From NCBI RefSeq assembly GCF_018408855.1, contig NZ_AP024328.1, positions 186,001 through 250,000 of the forward strand: a DNA stretch of 64,000 nt, given 5' to 3'. Below, piece after piece: positions 37,307 through 48,289 of the stretch. Made by a program: the position numbers and the translations under genes. Numbering within the stretch: the stretch's first letter is position 1; every line of letters starts with the position of its first letter. The notes under the pieces were generated by a model. That model saw nothing but the letters and a program-made list of their open reading frames with translations. It ran no database searches and was not told the origin of the DNA. Source of the DNA: Caballeronia sp. NK8 (GTDB lineage Bacteria; Pseudomonadota; Gammaproteobacteria; Burkholderiales; Burkholderiaceae).

Positions 37307-38495
37307 CAGACACGATAGCTCCCTCCGAGTGCGGCACGCTTTATCTTTTTCGCCAGCGACCATTTATGCACCTCAGTCGGGCCGTCATAGATGCGAAACG
37401 CCCGCACCTCGCGGAAAAATTGTTCCACGATCGAATCGCGCGACACACCGGATCCGCCCATGGTCTGCACGCAACGGTCGGCGACCCTGAAGAGTGCGTC
37501 CGAGACGGCGACCTTAGCCATCGAGCTTTCGGTCGTACCGAGATCGCCGCGGTCGAGCACGTCGGCGCACCAGTCGATCATCAGTGCTGCCTGCTGCAGG
37601 TCGATTGCGTTGTCGGCCAGCATGAGCCGACGCCCTCATGGTCGATCAGCCGCTTCCCGAATGCGTGCCGCTGGCTAGCATAGTCGACGGCGAGTTCCTG
37701 AGCCCGTACCGCCAGACCGAGCCAGCGCATACAATGCGAGAGCCGCGCGGGCGAAAGGCGTATCTGAGCATATTCGAATCCTGCGTGCACTTCGCCCAGC
37801 ACCGAGTCCGCCGGTACCCGCAAGCGCGAATGGCGATCCGCGCGTGGCCGCCGGGCATAGATCCGTCGATGGTATCGAGCACCTTCACGACCTCGATAGC
37901 CGGATCTGGAAGGTCGACAAGAAACATGGTGGCGCGAGGCTTGTCGCCATCTTTCGTCAGGGCCATGACGATGCCCACCGCCGCACCCACCGCGCCGGTG
38001 ATGAAGGTCTTGCTTCCATCGATGACCCATGCATCGCCATCGCGGCGCGCAGTGGTCTTGAGCATCGATGGATCGGAGCCTGCGCCCTGCTCCTCGGCCG
38101 GCTCGGTCATGAAGAAGGCAGAGCGCGCCTCGCCGGTCTGCAACTTTGTCAGAAAGCGCTCTTTCTGTGCGGTGGTAGCGACCTGCCCAGCAGGAACATG
38201 TTGCCCTCGTCAGGCGCCATCGTATTCACTGCGACGGGACCCAACGGCGACAGGCCTGAAACGTTTCAACACGGCCGCTGTTTCGACGTGCGTCAAATGT
38301 GTGCCATCGTAAGGATGTGGGGTGTCATCACCCCTGCGCCCGCGCGAGCGTGCGCAATTCAGTGACCAGTTCTTCCGAGGGGCCGTGAGGGCCGTTGCGG
38401 CTGTCGCACTCGAAGGGAATGACGGTTTCACGAACGAATGCTTCGACACGGTCCGCAATGTCGCGGCTGCGGTCGGTGGGAGAAGGTGTCAGCAT
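37306..38495 (-). pseudogene. acyl-CoA dehydrogenase, several frameshifts
   Basis: From ATG 38495: MLTPSPTDRSRDIADRVEAF, VRETVIPFECDSRNGPHGPS, stopping near 38333 at ARAQG. In further frames come MTPHILR, QTGEARSAFFMTEPAEEQGA, WVIDGSKTFITGAVGAAVGI (FAD domain), VLGEVHAGFEYAQIRLSPAR, YASQRHAFGKRLIDHEGV, then intact to the end: NAIDLQQAALMIDWCADVLD, MGGSGVSRDSIVEQFFREVR, IYDGPTEVHKWSLAKKI. At least four indels. A 390-residue enzyme of the ACAD10/11-associated type when whole. Transcribed just after the SDR gene and coupled to the phosphotransferase. Confidence 0.87.
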
Positions 38496-38512
38496 GGCGG
38501 TTTCGGGTGAAG

Positions 38513-39280
38513 TTAGAGGCTGCTCGTCAGATGGCCACCATCGACGACGAGTACGGTTCCGGTCATGTAGCGGGACGCCGCGGAGGCAAGCAGGAGCATG
38601 GGACCGTCGAGATCTTCAAGTTTCCCGAGGCGTCGCTGTGGAATGCGTTTAATAAGCGCCTCACCGGCGCTGGTACGCCATAACTCCTGATTGAGCTCCG
38701 TCTCGAAGTAGCCGGGCGCGATCGGCGTTGACGCGGATGCCGTGGCGTGCCCATTCGAGCGCGAGCGTTTTGGTCATCTGTATCACGCCCGCTTTCGAGA
38801 CGGCGTAGGGCAGTACGTACCGGCCTGCCGCAACGCCAGAATCGACGCGACGTTGACGATTGCGCCCATGCGCGGCTTCAACGCCGGGAAAGATCCTTGG
38901 CGACGAAAAACATTGCTTTCAAATTGGTATCAATGACGGCGTCCCAGTCGGCCTCGCTCTGCTGCAATGCAGGCCTGTCGATCACGATGCCGGCGTTGTT
39001 CACGAGCACATCGAGTTCACCAATGGATTCCGCCAGCGCCTTTCTCGAGGCAGCATCGTTGACGTCGACTTGCACGCAAGACGCCGCGCAGCCTTCGCTA
39101 CGCAGGTGCTGCACCCGTTCCTCGAGCACGCTGATCCGCCGCCCGGCCAAAGATCACTTCGGCTCTGCAGCCCGCAAACAATGCGGCGAAATGCGCACCT
39201 AGCCCGCTTGATGCGCCCGTTATCAAAACACGTCTTCCTCGCAGGTCGAAGCATTGTTCAACGGTTTCCAGATCACTCAC
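38513..39280 (-). pseudogene. short-chain dehydrogenase/reductase, several frameshifts
   Basis: MSDLETVEQCFDLRGRRVLI then TGASSGLGAHFAALFA is the Rossmann start. After a slip, QVDVNDAASRKALAESIGEL and DVLVNNAGIVIDRPALQQSE follow. After another, [28 protein letters not shown] (Tyr-x-x-x-Lys) and [11 protein letters not shown]. The end, [33 protein letters not shown] and YMTGTVLVVDGGHLTSSL, is in yet another frame with stop at 38513-38515. Catalytic Ser, Tyr and Lys are all present, but three or more indels separate them. First gene of the SDR-dehydrogenase-phosphotransferase unit. Confidence 0.87.
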
Positions 39281-39459
39281 CTTTTCTCCTTGTCATCCCG
39301 ACCGTCTGGCAAGATGCAGATATATCGGACAAGCGGCACTTGCGACCACGCATGAGCGTCCACAGATGCGCCGGTAATGAAAATCGAGACGCCCTTTCTC
39401 AGGCGAAGGCCCGAGACTCGTTCAAGTAGCCTCGGCAATGGCGACACGGCGCCGCTTTT

Positions 39460-40459
39460 CTATGCCATGTCATGCGCGACAAGGCCCAGACGGCTCAACA
39501 AGCGACGGTCCGCTTCGCTTGCGGATTACTCGTAGTGAGCAACTGGTCGCCGTAAAAGATCGAATTCGCGCCGGCGGCAAAGCACAGCGCCTGCAGCGCT
39601 TCGTCCATCTGCTCGCGGCCGGCGGAGAGACGCACCATCGCTTTCGGCATCGTGATGCGCGCGACCGCGATCGTGCGCACGAACTCGAACGATCGAGCGC
39701 CTCGACGCCCGTGAGCGGCGTGCCCGCGACCTGCACGAGATTGTTGATCGGCACCGATTCCGGATACGGCTCCATGTTCGCGAGTTGCGAGATCAGCCCC
39801 GCGCGCTCGCGCCGCGATTCGCCCATGCCGACGATCCCGCCGCAGCACACGTTGATGCCCGCATCGCGCACGTGTTCGAGCGTGTCGAGACGATCCTGGT
39901 ACGTGCGCGTCGAGATGATCTGGCCGTAGAACTCGGGCGATGTATCGAGATTGTGGTTGTAGTAATCGAGACCGGCGTCGCGCAGTCCTTGCGCCTGATG
40001 CGCTTCCAGCATGCCGAGCGTCACGCAGGTTTCGAGGCCCATCGCCTTGACGCCGCGGATCATGTCCTTGATCGGCTCAAGATGACGATCCTTCGGATTG
40101 CGCCACGCCGCGCCCATGCAGAAGCGCGTCGCGCCGTTGGACTTGGCGGTTTCGGCGGCCTTCAGGACTTCGTCGACATCCATCAGCTTTTCGGCCTTGA
40201 GGCCGGTGTCGTGATGCACCGACTGCGGACAGTACGCGCAGTCTTCCTCGCAGCCGCCCGTCTTGATCGAGAGCAGCGTGGAAAGCTGCACCGCGTTCGG
40301 ATCGAAATTTTCGCGATGCACGGTTTGCGCGCGATAGAGCAGATCGTTGAACGGCAGGTCGTACAGCGCGACGACATCGGCGACGCGCCAGCGCTGCATC
40401 GGTTGCGGCGTGGTCGTGGTGGTCGTGGAAGTGGTCTCTGCGGCGGTTTGCTGGGTCAT
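39460..40459 (-). pseudogene. bioB: biotin synthase, two frameshifts near the 3' end
   Basis: The radical-SAM core is intact: [20 protein letters not shown] carries the Cx3Cx2C cluster motif, and [40 protein letters not shown] and [13 protein letters not shown] follow. At about 39690 a CC became C, so PLTGVEALD leads to a wrong frame. The native [57 protein letters not shown] is in the next frame, and a second lost base near 39515 precedes [11 protein letters not shown] with a stop at 39460. Only the last 90 residues are affected, but they contain conserved substrate residues. Last gene of the bio operon. Confidence 0.9.
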
Positions 40460-40463
40460 GAGG

Positions 40464-41164
40464 TCAATCCTTTCGATGAAGCTGGTCTGTCAGAAGGCCG
40501 ATGTCGAGCGAATCGGCGGCGCGCCGTGCGTCGTTCGGCGCGAGATGCGGAATCACGCCGATGAGCGGCGCGTCGATGCGTTGCCTGAGCGTTGCGATAT
40601 TTTCGTCCGGATACAGCATGTTCGGGTCGACGCGATTCGCGACCCAGCCCGCGAGCTTCAGTCCGCGCGACGCGATGGCTCCACGGTCAAAAGCGCGTGA
40701 CTGATGCAGCCGAGCCGCATGCCGACGACGAGCACCACCGGCAGATTCAGCGCGAGCGCGAGATCGGCGGGTGTCGTGCGTGTCGGTAAGCGGCACGCGA
40801 AAGCCGCCGACGCCTTCCACCACGACGATATCCGCTTTCGTCATCGCATGGCGATGCGCGTCGACGATGCGCCCGATATCCAGCGCGATGCCCTCCCGCG
40901 CGGCGGCGATGTGCGGCGCGATCGGCTCGCGCATCATGAACGGCGTGCGGATGTCGTTCGGCAGCGCGACGTTCGCGGCGGCGTCGAGCTGATCGGCGTC
41001 TTCGTTGTGCAGCACGCCGTCGCGCTCGATGGCGCCCGACGCGATCGGCTTCATCGCGGCGGCGCGCAGGCCCGCGCGCGCGAAGCCGTGCAGCAGCGCG
41101 CGGAGACGAAGGTTTTGCCGATTTCCGTATCGGTTCCGGCGACGAATAGCGATAAAGCGGTCAT
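40464..41164 (-). pseudogene. bioD: dethiobiotin synthetase, three frameshifts
   Basis: [20 protein letters not shown] is the P-loop start, in the ATGA that overlaps the bioF stop. A slip near 41098 precedes [20 protein letters not shown] and [39 protein letters not shown] follows. An extra C near 40770 and a lost base near 40680 separate [20 protein letters not shown] from [20 protein letters not shown] and the end at 40464. All motifs for ATP, DAPA and magnesium binding can be found once corrected. Dead as read, or a run of sequence errors. Confidence 0.88.
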
Positions 41165-42350
41165 AGCGTGTTCAAAGCGTGATCGAGGCGCGCGAGATCG
41201 TCTTCGCTGTGCGCGGCGGAAAGCGAAATGCGCAGGCGCGACGTGCCTTGCGGAACGGTCGGCGGACGAATCGCGGGCACCCAGAGGCCGTGCTTGTCGA
41301 GCGCGGCGGCGATTTCCAGCGTTTCGTCGTTGCCGCCGATCACGAGCGGCTGCACGGCGGTGTGTGAATCGACGGGCATCCAGCGCGTGCGTTTGAGCAT
41401 CGCGCGCGTAGTTTCGATGAGCGATGCGAGATGCGCGCGTCTTCGATCGCCCTCGTCGCCGCCGATGACCTTCAAGCTCGCCGACACCGCATGCGCGACA
41501 GCCGGCGGCGACGCCGTCGTGAAGATATACGGACGCGCGCGCTGCACGAGCCATTCGACGACGGTTTCATCCGCCGCGACGAACGCGCCCGCGACGCCCG
41601 CCGCTTTGCCGAGCGTGCCGACATAGACGAGATGCGGCGAGCGCAGCGCGTAAGCGGCAAGTGCGCCGCGCCCTTGCGGACCGAGCACGCCGAAGCCGTG
41701 CGCATCGTCCACGACGAGCCACGCGCCGTACTTTTCCGCGAGCTCGACGAGACGCGCGAGCGGCGCGATATCGCCGTCCATGCTGAACACGGTGTCGGTG
41801 ACGATGAGCTTCGTCGCGGCATCGTCGCGCGAGGCGTCGAGCATCGCGTCGAGCGCTTCCATGTCGGCGTGCGGATAGATCTGCGTCTGCGCGCGGGAAA
41901 GCCTCACGCCGTCGATCAGCGATGCGTGGTTCAGCGCATCGGAGAACACGATCGTGCCGCGTCCGGCCAACGCGGTCACCACCGCGAGGTTCGCCATGTA
42001 GCCGGTGCTGAAATAGAGCGCTCGCGGGTTGTCGACGAAACCGCCCGAGAACGCGGCGAGATCGTCTTCGAGTTGCGCGTGCGCGCGCGAATGGCCGCCG
42101 AGCAGATGCGATCCGCCACTGCCCGCGCCGTAGAGCGACGCGCCTTCCGCGAGCGCCGCGCGGATCGCTTCGTGCGCGGCGAGGCCGAGATAATCGTTGC
42201 TCGCGAAGCCGATGATCTCGCGGCCATCGACGGTCATGTGCGCGGAGCACGCGCTGTCGATCGTCTTGCGGCGGCGTCGCAGGCCGCGCGCGTCGATATC
42301 GCGAGACCTTGCTTCAGCGTTTCATACAGCGCCTTCGATGTGTTCGTCAT
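41161..42350 (-). pseudogene. bioF: 8-amino-7-oxononanoate synthase, one frameshift at the 5' end
   Basis: [17 protein letters not shown] starts at 42350 in the ATGA overlapping the bioA stop. A lost G near 42300 moves [20 protein letters not shown] to the next frame. From ATG 42237 the sequence is open to 41161: [57 protein letters not shown] (with Asp and His of the PLP site) and [18 protein letters not shown] (PLP Lys). An internal restart at 42237 would lack the first 35 or so residues, which contact substrate, so activity is doubtful. Confidence 0.9.
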
Positions 42351-43669
42351 GCGGCGTCTCCGCGAAGCGTGGCGTCGAGCGTGTCGCGCGTGCGTTGCGC
42401 GAGGAGCAGGAGTTCGTCGTCGGAGAGGATGTACGGCGGCATCATGTAGACCGTCGTACCGATGGGGCGCATCAGCAGTTCGCGCTTCAATGCGTTCGCG
42501 AAGAAACGGCGCGAGAACGTCTTGTCGTCGATATCGACATCGAACGCGAAGATCGTGCCGCGCTGGCGCAGATTGCGCACGCGCTCATGTTCGAGAAGCG
42601 GCTGCAACGCTTCGTGCAGCAACGCGGACTTGCGCCGGTTTTCCGCCAGCACGTTCGCGCGTTCGAACAGATCGAGCGTCGCCAATGCGGCGCGGCACGC
42701 GAGCGGGTTGCCCGTGTACGAATGCGAATGCAGAAAGGCGCGGGTGATGTCGTCGTCGTAGAAGGCGGCGTAGATGTCGTCGCGCGTGAGGACGATCGAA
42801 AGCGGCAGATAGCCGCCGCTGATGCCCTTCGACAGGCAGATGAAATCCGGCCAGATGCCCGCCTGCTCGCACGCGAAAAAAGTGCCGGTGCGCCCGCAGC
42901 CGACCGCGATTTCATCGGCGATCAGATGCACGCCGAATTCGTCGCACAACGCGCGCAATTGCGTGAGATACGACGCGTCGTACATCGCCATGCCGGCCGC
43001 GCATTGCACGAGCGGCTCGACGATGACCGCCGCGAGTGTCGACGCACGTTGCGCGAAAAGCGCGCGCATCGCAGCGATGGCTTCGTCGACGCCGACAGCC
43101 GCCGGCGACGCGACCACATGCGCATGACGAATCAGCGGATCGTAAGCGTCCTTGAAAATGGCGACGTCGGTCACGCCGAGCGCGCCGATCGTTTCGCCGT
43201 GATAGCTGTTCGCGAGGCACGCGAACTCGCGCTTCTCGCTCTGCCCGCTATTGCGCCAGAAGTGAAAGCTCATCTTCAGCGCGATCTCGACCGCCGACGC
43301 GCCATCCGATGCGAAAAACGCATGGCCTAGCGTGCCGCCGGTGAGCGCGGAAAGACGCTCGGCCAGTTCGACCGCCGGGGCGTGCGTGCAGCCCGCGAGC
43401 ATCGCGTGTTCGAGCGTGTCGAGCTGATCCTTCAGCGCGCGGTTGATGTCGTCGTTCGCGTGGCCGAAGAGGTTCACCCACCACGAGCTGATCGCATCGA
43501 GATAGCGGTTGCCCTGCGGATCGTAGAGCCACGCGCCCTTGCCGCGCGCGATCGGCACGAGCGGCACACGCTCGTGATGTTTCATCTGGGTGCACGGGTG
43601 CCACACGGCGGAAAGCGAGCGGGCAACCCAGAGATCGTTTTCGGTGGTATCTAAACCTTGAACGTGCAT
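42347..43669 (-). CDS. bioA: adenosylmethionine-8-amino-7-oxononanoate aminotransferase
   Basis: 440 residues from ATG 43669, with AGGAAG eight bases upstream. It has the class III aminotransferase layout: WHPCTQMKHHERVPLVPIAR, NRYLDAISSWWVNLFGHAND, FFASDGASAVEIALKMSFHF, YHGETIGALGVTDVAIFKDA, LIADEIAVGCGRTGTFFACE (metal/PLP Asp) and ICLSKGISGGYLPLSIVLTR (PLP Lys). The only bio gene in this window without a frameshift. First gene of the bioA-F-D-B unit, whose junctions overlap by 4 bp (A-F, F-D) or are 4 bp apart (D-B). The 104-bp gap to the carbonic anhydrase gene should hold its promoter. Confidence 0.93.
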   Translation of the reverse strand: MHVQGLDTTENDLWVARSLSAVWHPCTQMKHHERVPLVPIARGKGAWLYDPQGNRYLDAISSWWVNLFGHANDDINRALKDQLDTLEHAMLAGCTHAPAVELAERLSALTGGTLGHAFFASDGASAVEIALKMSFHFWRNSGQSEKREFACLANSYHGETIGALGVTDVAIFKDAYDPLIRHAHVVASPAAVGVDEAIAAMRALFAQRASTLAAVIVEPLVQCAAGMAMYDASYLTQLRALCDEFGVHLIADEIAVGCGRTGTFFACEQAGIWPDFICLSKGISGGYLPLSIVLTRDDIYAAFYDDDITRAFLHSHSYTGNPLACRAALATLDLFERANVLAENRRKSALLHEALQPLLEHERVRNLRQRGTIFAFDVDIDDKTFSRRFFANALKRELLMRPIGTTVYMMPPYILSDDELLLLAQRTRDTLDATLRGDAA

Positions 43670-43773
43670 GATGCACCGCTTCCTGTTGTGTGCCCTTAGT
43701 ACGCTTTCCGTAGAGAGCAACGGCCGAGCGTCCCAACAATAGATAAATACTTCTACGGGAAACGCTTAACGCT

Positions 43774-44412
43774 CTAATAATTCACTACATCGGTTGCTTC
43801 GAGAGGCTTAAACGAATGTCCGGTTTTATCGAAAACGGTAACCGATCCTGACTCAATGTCGTAGACCCATCCATGCAGATCAAGGCGACCTTGTGCGATT
43901 GCCAACGCCACTGACGGATGAGTGCGCAAATTGTTGATCTGGCAGATCACGTTCTCCTTAATCATCGATTCAAGGCGCTCGCTGCGAGACCGATGCGGCC
44001 TGGCATCGTTGATCAGCTTCGCAGAGTCGGCATACCGCAACCAGCTTCTTACAGCCGGCAAATCCGCCATACAGTCGCAATTCGCGATCGCCTTCATCGC
44101 TCCGCAATCGGAGTGGCCACACACCACGATGTCCCGCACACCCAACACCGACACTGCATACTCCACAGTAGCGGTGACCCCGCCGGGCTCAGGGCCAAAA
44201 GAAGGAATGATATTTCCTGCATTCCGAATAACGAAGAGTTCGCCTGGTTCACGTTGAGTGATCAGCTCCGGGACCATTCGGCTGTCTGAGCACGCGATGA
44301 ACAAAGTGCGGGGCTGCTGATTCGCGGCCAATTTCCGGAAGAGGTCTCTCCTCTCTGGAAAAATGTCACGCCGAAACTTGAAAAATCCATCGATGATTTC
44401 TTGCACTCTCAA
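43774..44412 (-). CDS. can: beta-carbonic anhydrase
   Basis: 212 residues, intact. [20 protein letters not shown] has the zinc Cys and the Asp-Arg pair. [40 protein letters not shown] gives His and Cys ligands, and [30 protein letters not shown] is the usual end. It makes bicarbonate from CO2. Lying between the biotin operon and the biotin-dependent carboxylase genes, it may supply their substrate. Confidence 0.9.
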   Translation of the reverse strand: MRVQEIIDGFFKFRRDIFPERRDLFRKLAANQQPRTLFIACSDSRMVPELITQREPGELFVIRNAGNIIPSFGPEPGGVTATVEYAVSVLGVRDIVVCGHSDCGAMKAIANCDCMADLPAVRSWLRYADSAKLINDARPHRSRSERLESMIKENVICQINNLRTHPSVALAIAQGRLDLHGWVYDIESGSVTVFDKTGHSFKPLEATDVVNY

Positions 44413-44580
44413 CTCCGAATCGATTCAACGCCGGAATAGGTTGCCGTTCCAATCAAGAGCATCTTTACCGATGCCGCCCTCAACTCACAACTTGAGTGTC
44501 GTGCGAGGCACAGGCACCCGGTTGGACAAGTGCCGTTCAGGCGCGCTCGGATGAAGAGCGCAACCTAGCGCCAAGGATTG
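44413..44580. other. short intergenic region
   Basis: About 170 bp; the carbonic anhydrase promoter should be here. No clear boxes are seen. Confidence 0.4.
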
Positions 44581-46255
44581 TCAGTGTGAAGCGGGCGAGC
44601 TTGCACCGATTCCTGTCTGGCTCCGCACATATAGATCGGCAAACCGGGCGCGCTCAGATAACGCTGATTCGCTTCGATCCAACCACGACACGGCGATCGC
44701 GACCGCGAACGCGAGAGGCATGGAGAAAAGGGCGGGCTGGGAATAAGGGAAAATTGCTTGCGCGTGACCCAAGACATCTACCCATACCGACTTCGAGATG
44801 AAGACCAACAGGACAGCCGATACGAGGCCAGTGTACCCCCCGCTAGCGCGCCCTTCGTCGTAAAGTTCTTCCAAAACATTGACAGAAAGAGCACAGGAAA
44901 ATTTGCTGAGGCAGCCACACCGAATGCAAGGGCCACCATGAACGCCACATTGACCTTCTGAAACGCCATCCCGAGAAAAATCGCAACGATCCCAATTGCG
45001 AGCGACGCGAATTTTGTAAGACGCAATTCGCCTTTCTCATCCGCGGCCCCTCGCCGGATCACATGCGAGTAAAGATCGTATGCAATTGCGGAGGCACCAG
45101 CAAGGGCCAATCCCGACACTACGGCAAGAATCGTAGCAAAGGTCACCGCTGCGAGGAAACCAAACATCAAGTCGCCTCCGACCGCATGGGCCAGATGCAT
45201 CGCCACCATGTTTCCCCCGCCCAGCAATTTCCCGTGAATGTCGCCCCCCTCGAAGAACCGGGGTCCCTACTGACGATAACGATAGACGCCAGCCCCAAGA
45301 TCAGAATGACATTAAAGAAATACGCGATAAAACTACTTGCGTAAAGCACGGACTTTCGCGCTTCTTTCGCGTCCTTGACAGTGAAGAATCGCATCAGGAT
45401 GTGAGGCATACCAGCTGTACCGAAGATTAGGCCCAGACTGAGCGAAATCGCTGCGACGGGATCCGCCAGAAGCTTGCCAGGCATCATTAGTGCCGCACCT
45501 CGCTTGTGAATCTCCATCGCACGGGACAGGAGCGTCTCGAAACTGAAGTGAAAATCTGAGAACGCAAGGACAGCGACGATCGAGCCACCAACCAACAACA
45601 GAAACGCTTTCGTAATTTGCACCCACGTGGTCGCCACCATACCGCCGAAAGTAACGTAGGCCATCATCAATACACCGACAATTACCAGCGCCCAGCTGTA
45701 GTCAAGGCCGAACAAGAGCTTGATTAATTGACCCGCGCCGACCATCTGTGCGATCAAATAAAAGCAGACCACAACGAGCGAACTAATTGCCGACATTGCA
45801 CGGAGGGGCCGCTGCGAAAGTCGATAGGAAGTAATATCAGCAAATGTGAACTTTCCAAGATTTCTCAGGCGATCAGTCATTAACAGCAGAAGCACCGGCC
45901 ACCCAGCAAAAAACGCTATCAGATAAATATATCCGTCCACGCCATCCGTATAAATAAGTGCAGTGATGCCGAGGAGCGTTGAAGCAGACATGTAGTCACC
46001 AGCCAGAGCAAGGCCGTTCTGAAAACCCGTGATGCCGCCACCCGCACTGTAGAAGTCGGAGGTCGACCTCGTTCTTTTTGCTGCCCAAAAGGTGATCCCG
46101 AGCGTAAACAAAACAAAACAGAAGAACAAAGCTATCGCTTGAATGTTCAGCGGTTGGCGGGTAGTCGCTTGTATTGCATCGCCGGCCCACGCAGCCTTAG
46201 ACACCACTACCAACAGAAGCGAGCTGGCCCCACATCGCGTCGTCCGTGCCATCAT
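44581..46255 (-). pseudogene. sodium:solute symporter (ActP-like), two frameshifts in G6 tracts
   Basis: ATG 46255 overlaps the DUF485 stop. A signal-anchor is followed by [60 protein letters not shown] and the transmembrane helices of the SSS family, up to IVIVSRD near 45270. A slip in a six-G tract (45243-45248) moves [20 protein letters not shown] and [20 protein letters not shown] to another frame. A second six-G tract (about 44836-44841) shifts GGYTGLVSAVLLVFISKSVW and the rest to a third. Corrected length near 555 residues. ActP relatives import acetate, pyruvate or glycolate with sodium. Confidence 0.88.
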
Positions 46256-46614
46256 CTCGTCCCTTTTCCTTGTGTCAGAATACTGCTCAGAAGTGCGTCG
46301 AATTTTCCGTTTGCGAACGATACGTAGATCGCCGAGATTGCAAGAAAGACGATGAAAAGAACGAGTTCGGCAGCAACACCAACAGTCACGCCAGCACCAT
46401 CGTATAGCGGCATTGCCACCATCGATGGATACCAGCAAACCATCGCCAAAAAAGCGAAATATCCTGCGAAGATCACGAGCAGTAGAAATGACACGAGACG
46501 ATTTCGGCTCGTAACGAGCCTAGTAAATTTCGGATCGGAATGGATGTCGCGGAACCGCCGTGCGAACTCGGCAGCAGTCCCGCTGTTTTCTACGTCTGAA
46601 TGAATATCACGCAC
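46252..46614 (-). CDS. DUF485 membrane protein (YjcH-like)
   Basis: 120 residues from GTG 46614, preceded by GGGAGGAG at ideal spacing. [20 protein letters not shown] then [20 protein letters not shown] and [34 protein letters not shown] are the two-helix DUF485 pattern. These proteins are encoded immediately before ActP-type symporters and overlap them by 4 bp here, so they probably form a complex or assist insertion. Confidence 0.87.
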   Translation of the reverse strand: MRDIHSDVENSGTAAEFARRFRDIHSDPKFTRLVTSRNRLVSFLLLVIFAGYFAFLAMVCWYPSMVAMPLYDGAGVTVGVAAELVLFIVFLAISAIYVSFANGKFDALLSSILTQGKGTR

Positions 46615-46910
46615 AAATGTCTCCTCCCTATCACGGTTAAGTCCGCCACTTCGGTGCTCGCGATAACCGCATCGAAAGACGGGTTCATGCCGCACGCTTA
46701 AATCTGGATTCCGGCGCCGCGCTTTCTCGGACAGCCGTTTTAAGCTTCAATGTATGCCTTACGCCTCCTTCATCCCGCACCGATGCGAGAGCGAATATCG
46801 AGCGTTCTTCGATCGCCCGAGCGGGCCGCGCCTTTCGTTTCTCGTTCGTTATGCGAATGGATTACATCTATTGCACCAAGTCGGACAACATCGATCGAGC
46901 GAGGTCATCT
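46615..46910. other. intergenic
   Basis: About 300 bp between the biotin carboxylase end and the DUF485 start. No gene is seen; it should contain the promoter of the transporter pair. Confidence 0.4.
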
Positions 46911-48281
46911 TCAACCTTTATTCGATTTAGCTGGCAAGTAGGTATCCTGAATGTACCGAGTATGAATTTTCGCCTCAGCAAAGTCCTTGCTGCCAATCAG
47001 GTCAAGGTGGAAGTCTCGAGTCGTATGAACGCCATCGATTTCCAGTTCATGCAATGCGCGCTTCATTCTCGAGATGGCTTCTTCTCGCGTCTCGCCCCAA
47101 CAGATGATCTTTCCGAGGAGGGAGTCGTAATAAGGTGGCACTACATATCCTGAGAACAGATGGCTGTCCATCCTAACGCCGATTCCGCCTGGCGGTGAAT
47201 AGCGCTGGACCCGTCCCGGCTTGGGCTGGAAATCCTGCGCGGGATCCTCCGCATTGATACGACATTCGATTGCGTGACCATTCAAACGAACCTCCGACTG
47301 CAGCACTTCGATTTCCTCACCGGAGGCGATACGAATCTGCGCCTTCACGAGATCGATGCCCGAAACCATTTCGGTAACCGGATGCTCGACCTGTATCCGC
47401 GTATTCATCTCCATGAAATAGAAGCTTTCTGATGCTGGATCCAAAATGCACTCGATTGTCCCGGCGCTCCGATAGTGGACGTGCTTGCAGAGGCGAACGG
47501 CTGCCTCCCCGATCCTCGCCCGCAGGGTGGCGGAGAGGACAGGAGATGGACTTTCCTCGATGAGTTTCTGGTTCCGACGTTGAGTCGAACAATCCCGCTC
47601 ACCGAGATGCAGGACATTCTTTCCATCACCGAGCACCTGAATTTCGATATGTCGGATATCGGTTAAGAACTTCTCCAAGTACATCGCCCCGTTTCCGAAC
47701 GCAATGGTAGCTTCGCGTGATGCCTCAAGAAACGCCTTTTCGATGCTTGAGCGATCTTGAACCACCCGCATTCCCCGACCGCCGCCGCCGGCGGATGCTT
47801 TCAGTAAAATGGGGTAACCGATGGTCTCGGCGATTTCCGCAGCCGCTGCGGCGTCGGTAACTACGCCCTTGGAGCCAGGCGTCGTTGGTACTCCAGCCTC
47901 CTCGGCGAGCTTACGTGCCATTGCCTTATCGCCCATCGAACGAATGGAGGCGCCTGTCGGCCCGACGAAAATGAAGCCTTCCGCTTCGACGAGGTCCGCA
48001 AAGTCGGCATTCTCCGAAAGGAATCCGTAGCCCGGGTGGATCGCATCGACGTTGAGGGCTGAGGCGGCGGCCAGGATACGCCGCGGTTGCAGATAGCTGT
48101 CCTGAGGCTTCGGACCGCCGATGCACACGGCGCGATCAGCCATCTTCGCGGCCAGGGAGTTCCTATCTGCTTCCGAGAAAACCTGAACCGTTTCAATACC
48201 CAATTCGCGGCACGCTCGAATGATGCGGACAGCGATCTCGCCACGGTTGGCAACGAGGAGGCGCTTAATCTTGATACCCAT
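46911..48281 (-). CDS. accC: biotin carboxylase
   Basis: 456 residues, intact. KRLLVANRGEIAVRIIRACR, IHPGYGFLSENADFADLVEA, LLKASAGGGGRGMRVVQDRS (ATP-grasp Gly loop), ERDCSTQRRNQKLIEESPSP and FYFMEMNTRIQVEHPVTEMV carry all catalytic residues (Lys, Glu, Glu, Asn, Arg). It carboxylates biotin on AccB with ATP and bicarbonate. It follows AccB by eight bases and the carboxyltransferase in the order CT, AccB, AccC. A housekeeping acetyl-CoA carboxylase copy normally sits elsewhere, so this is probably a dedicated second set. Confidence 0.93.
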   Translation of the reverse strand: MGIKIKRLLVANRGEIAVRIIRACRELGIETVQVFSEADRNSLAAKMADRAVCIGGPKPQDSYLQPRRILAAASALNVDAIHPGYGFLSENADFADLVEAEGFIFVGPTGASIRSMGDKAMARKLAEEAGVPTTPGSKGVVTDAAAAAEIAETIGYPILLKASAGGGGRGMRVVQDRSSIEKAFLEASREATIAFGNGAMYLEKFLTDIRHIEIQVLGDGKNVLHLGERDCSTQRRNQKLIEESPSPVLSATLRARIGEAAVRLCKHVHYRSAGTIECILDPASESFYFMEMNTRIQVEHPVTEMVSGIDLVKAQIRIASGEEIEVLQSEVRLNGHAIECRINAEDPAQDFQPKPGRVQRYSPPGGIGVRMDSHLFSGYVVPPYYDSLLGKIICWGETREEAISRMKRALHELEIDGVHTTRDFHLDLIGSKDFAEAKIHTRYIQDTYLPAKSNKG

Positions 48282-48289
48282 GTTCTCCC

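Noticed and set aside
39438..43654. Long plus-strand frames opposite the bio operon
   Set aside because: Arg- and Ala-rich shadows of bioB, bioD, bioF and bioA caused by high G+C third positions.
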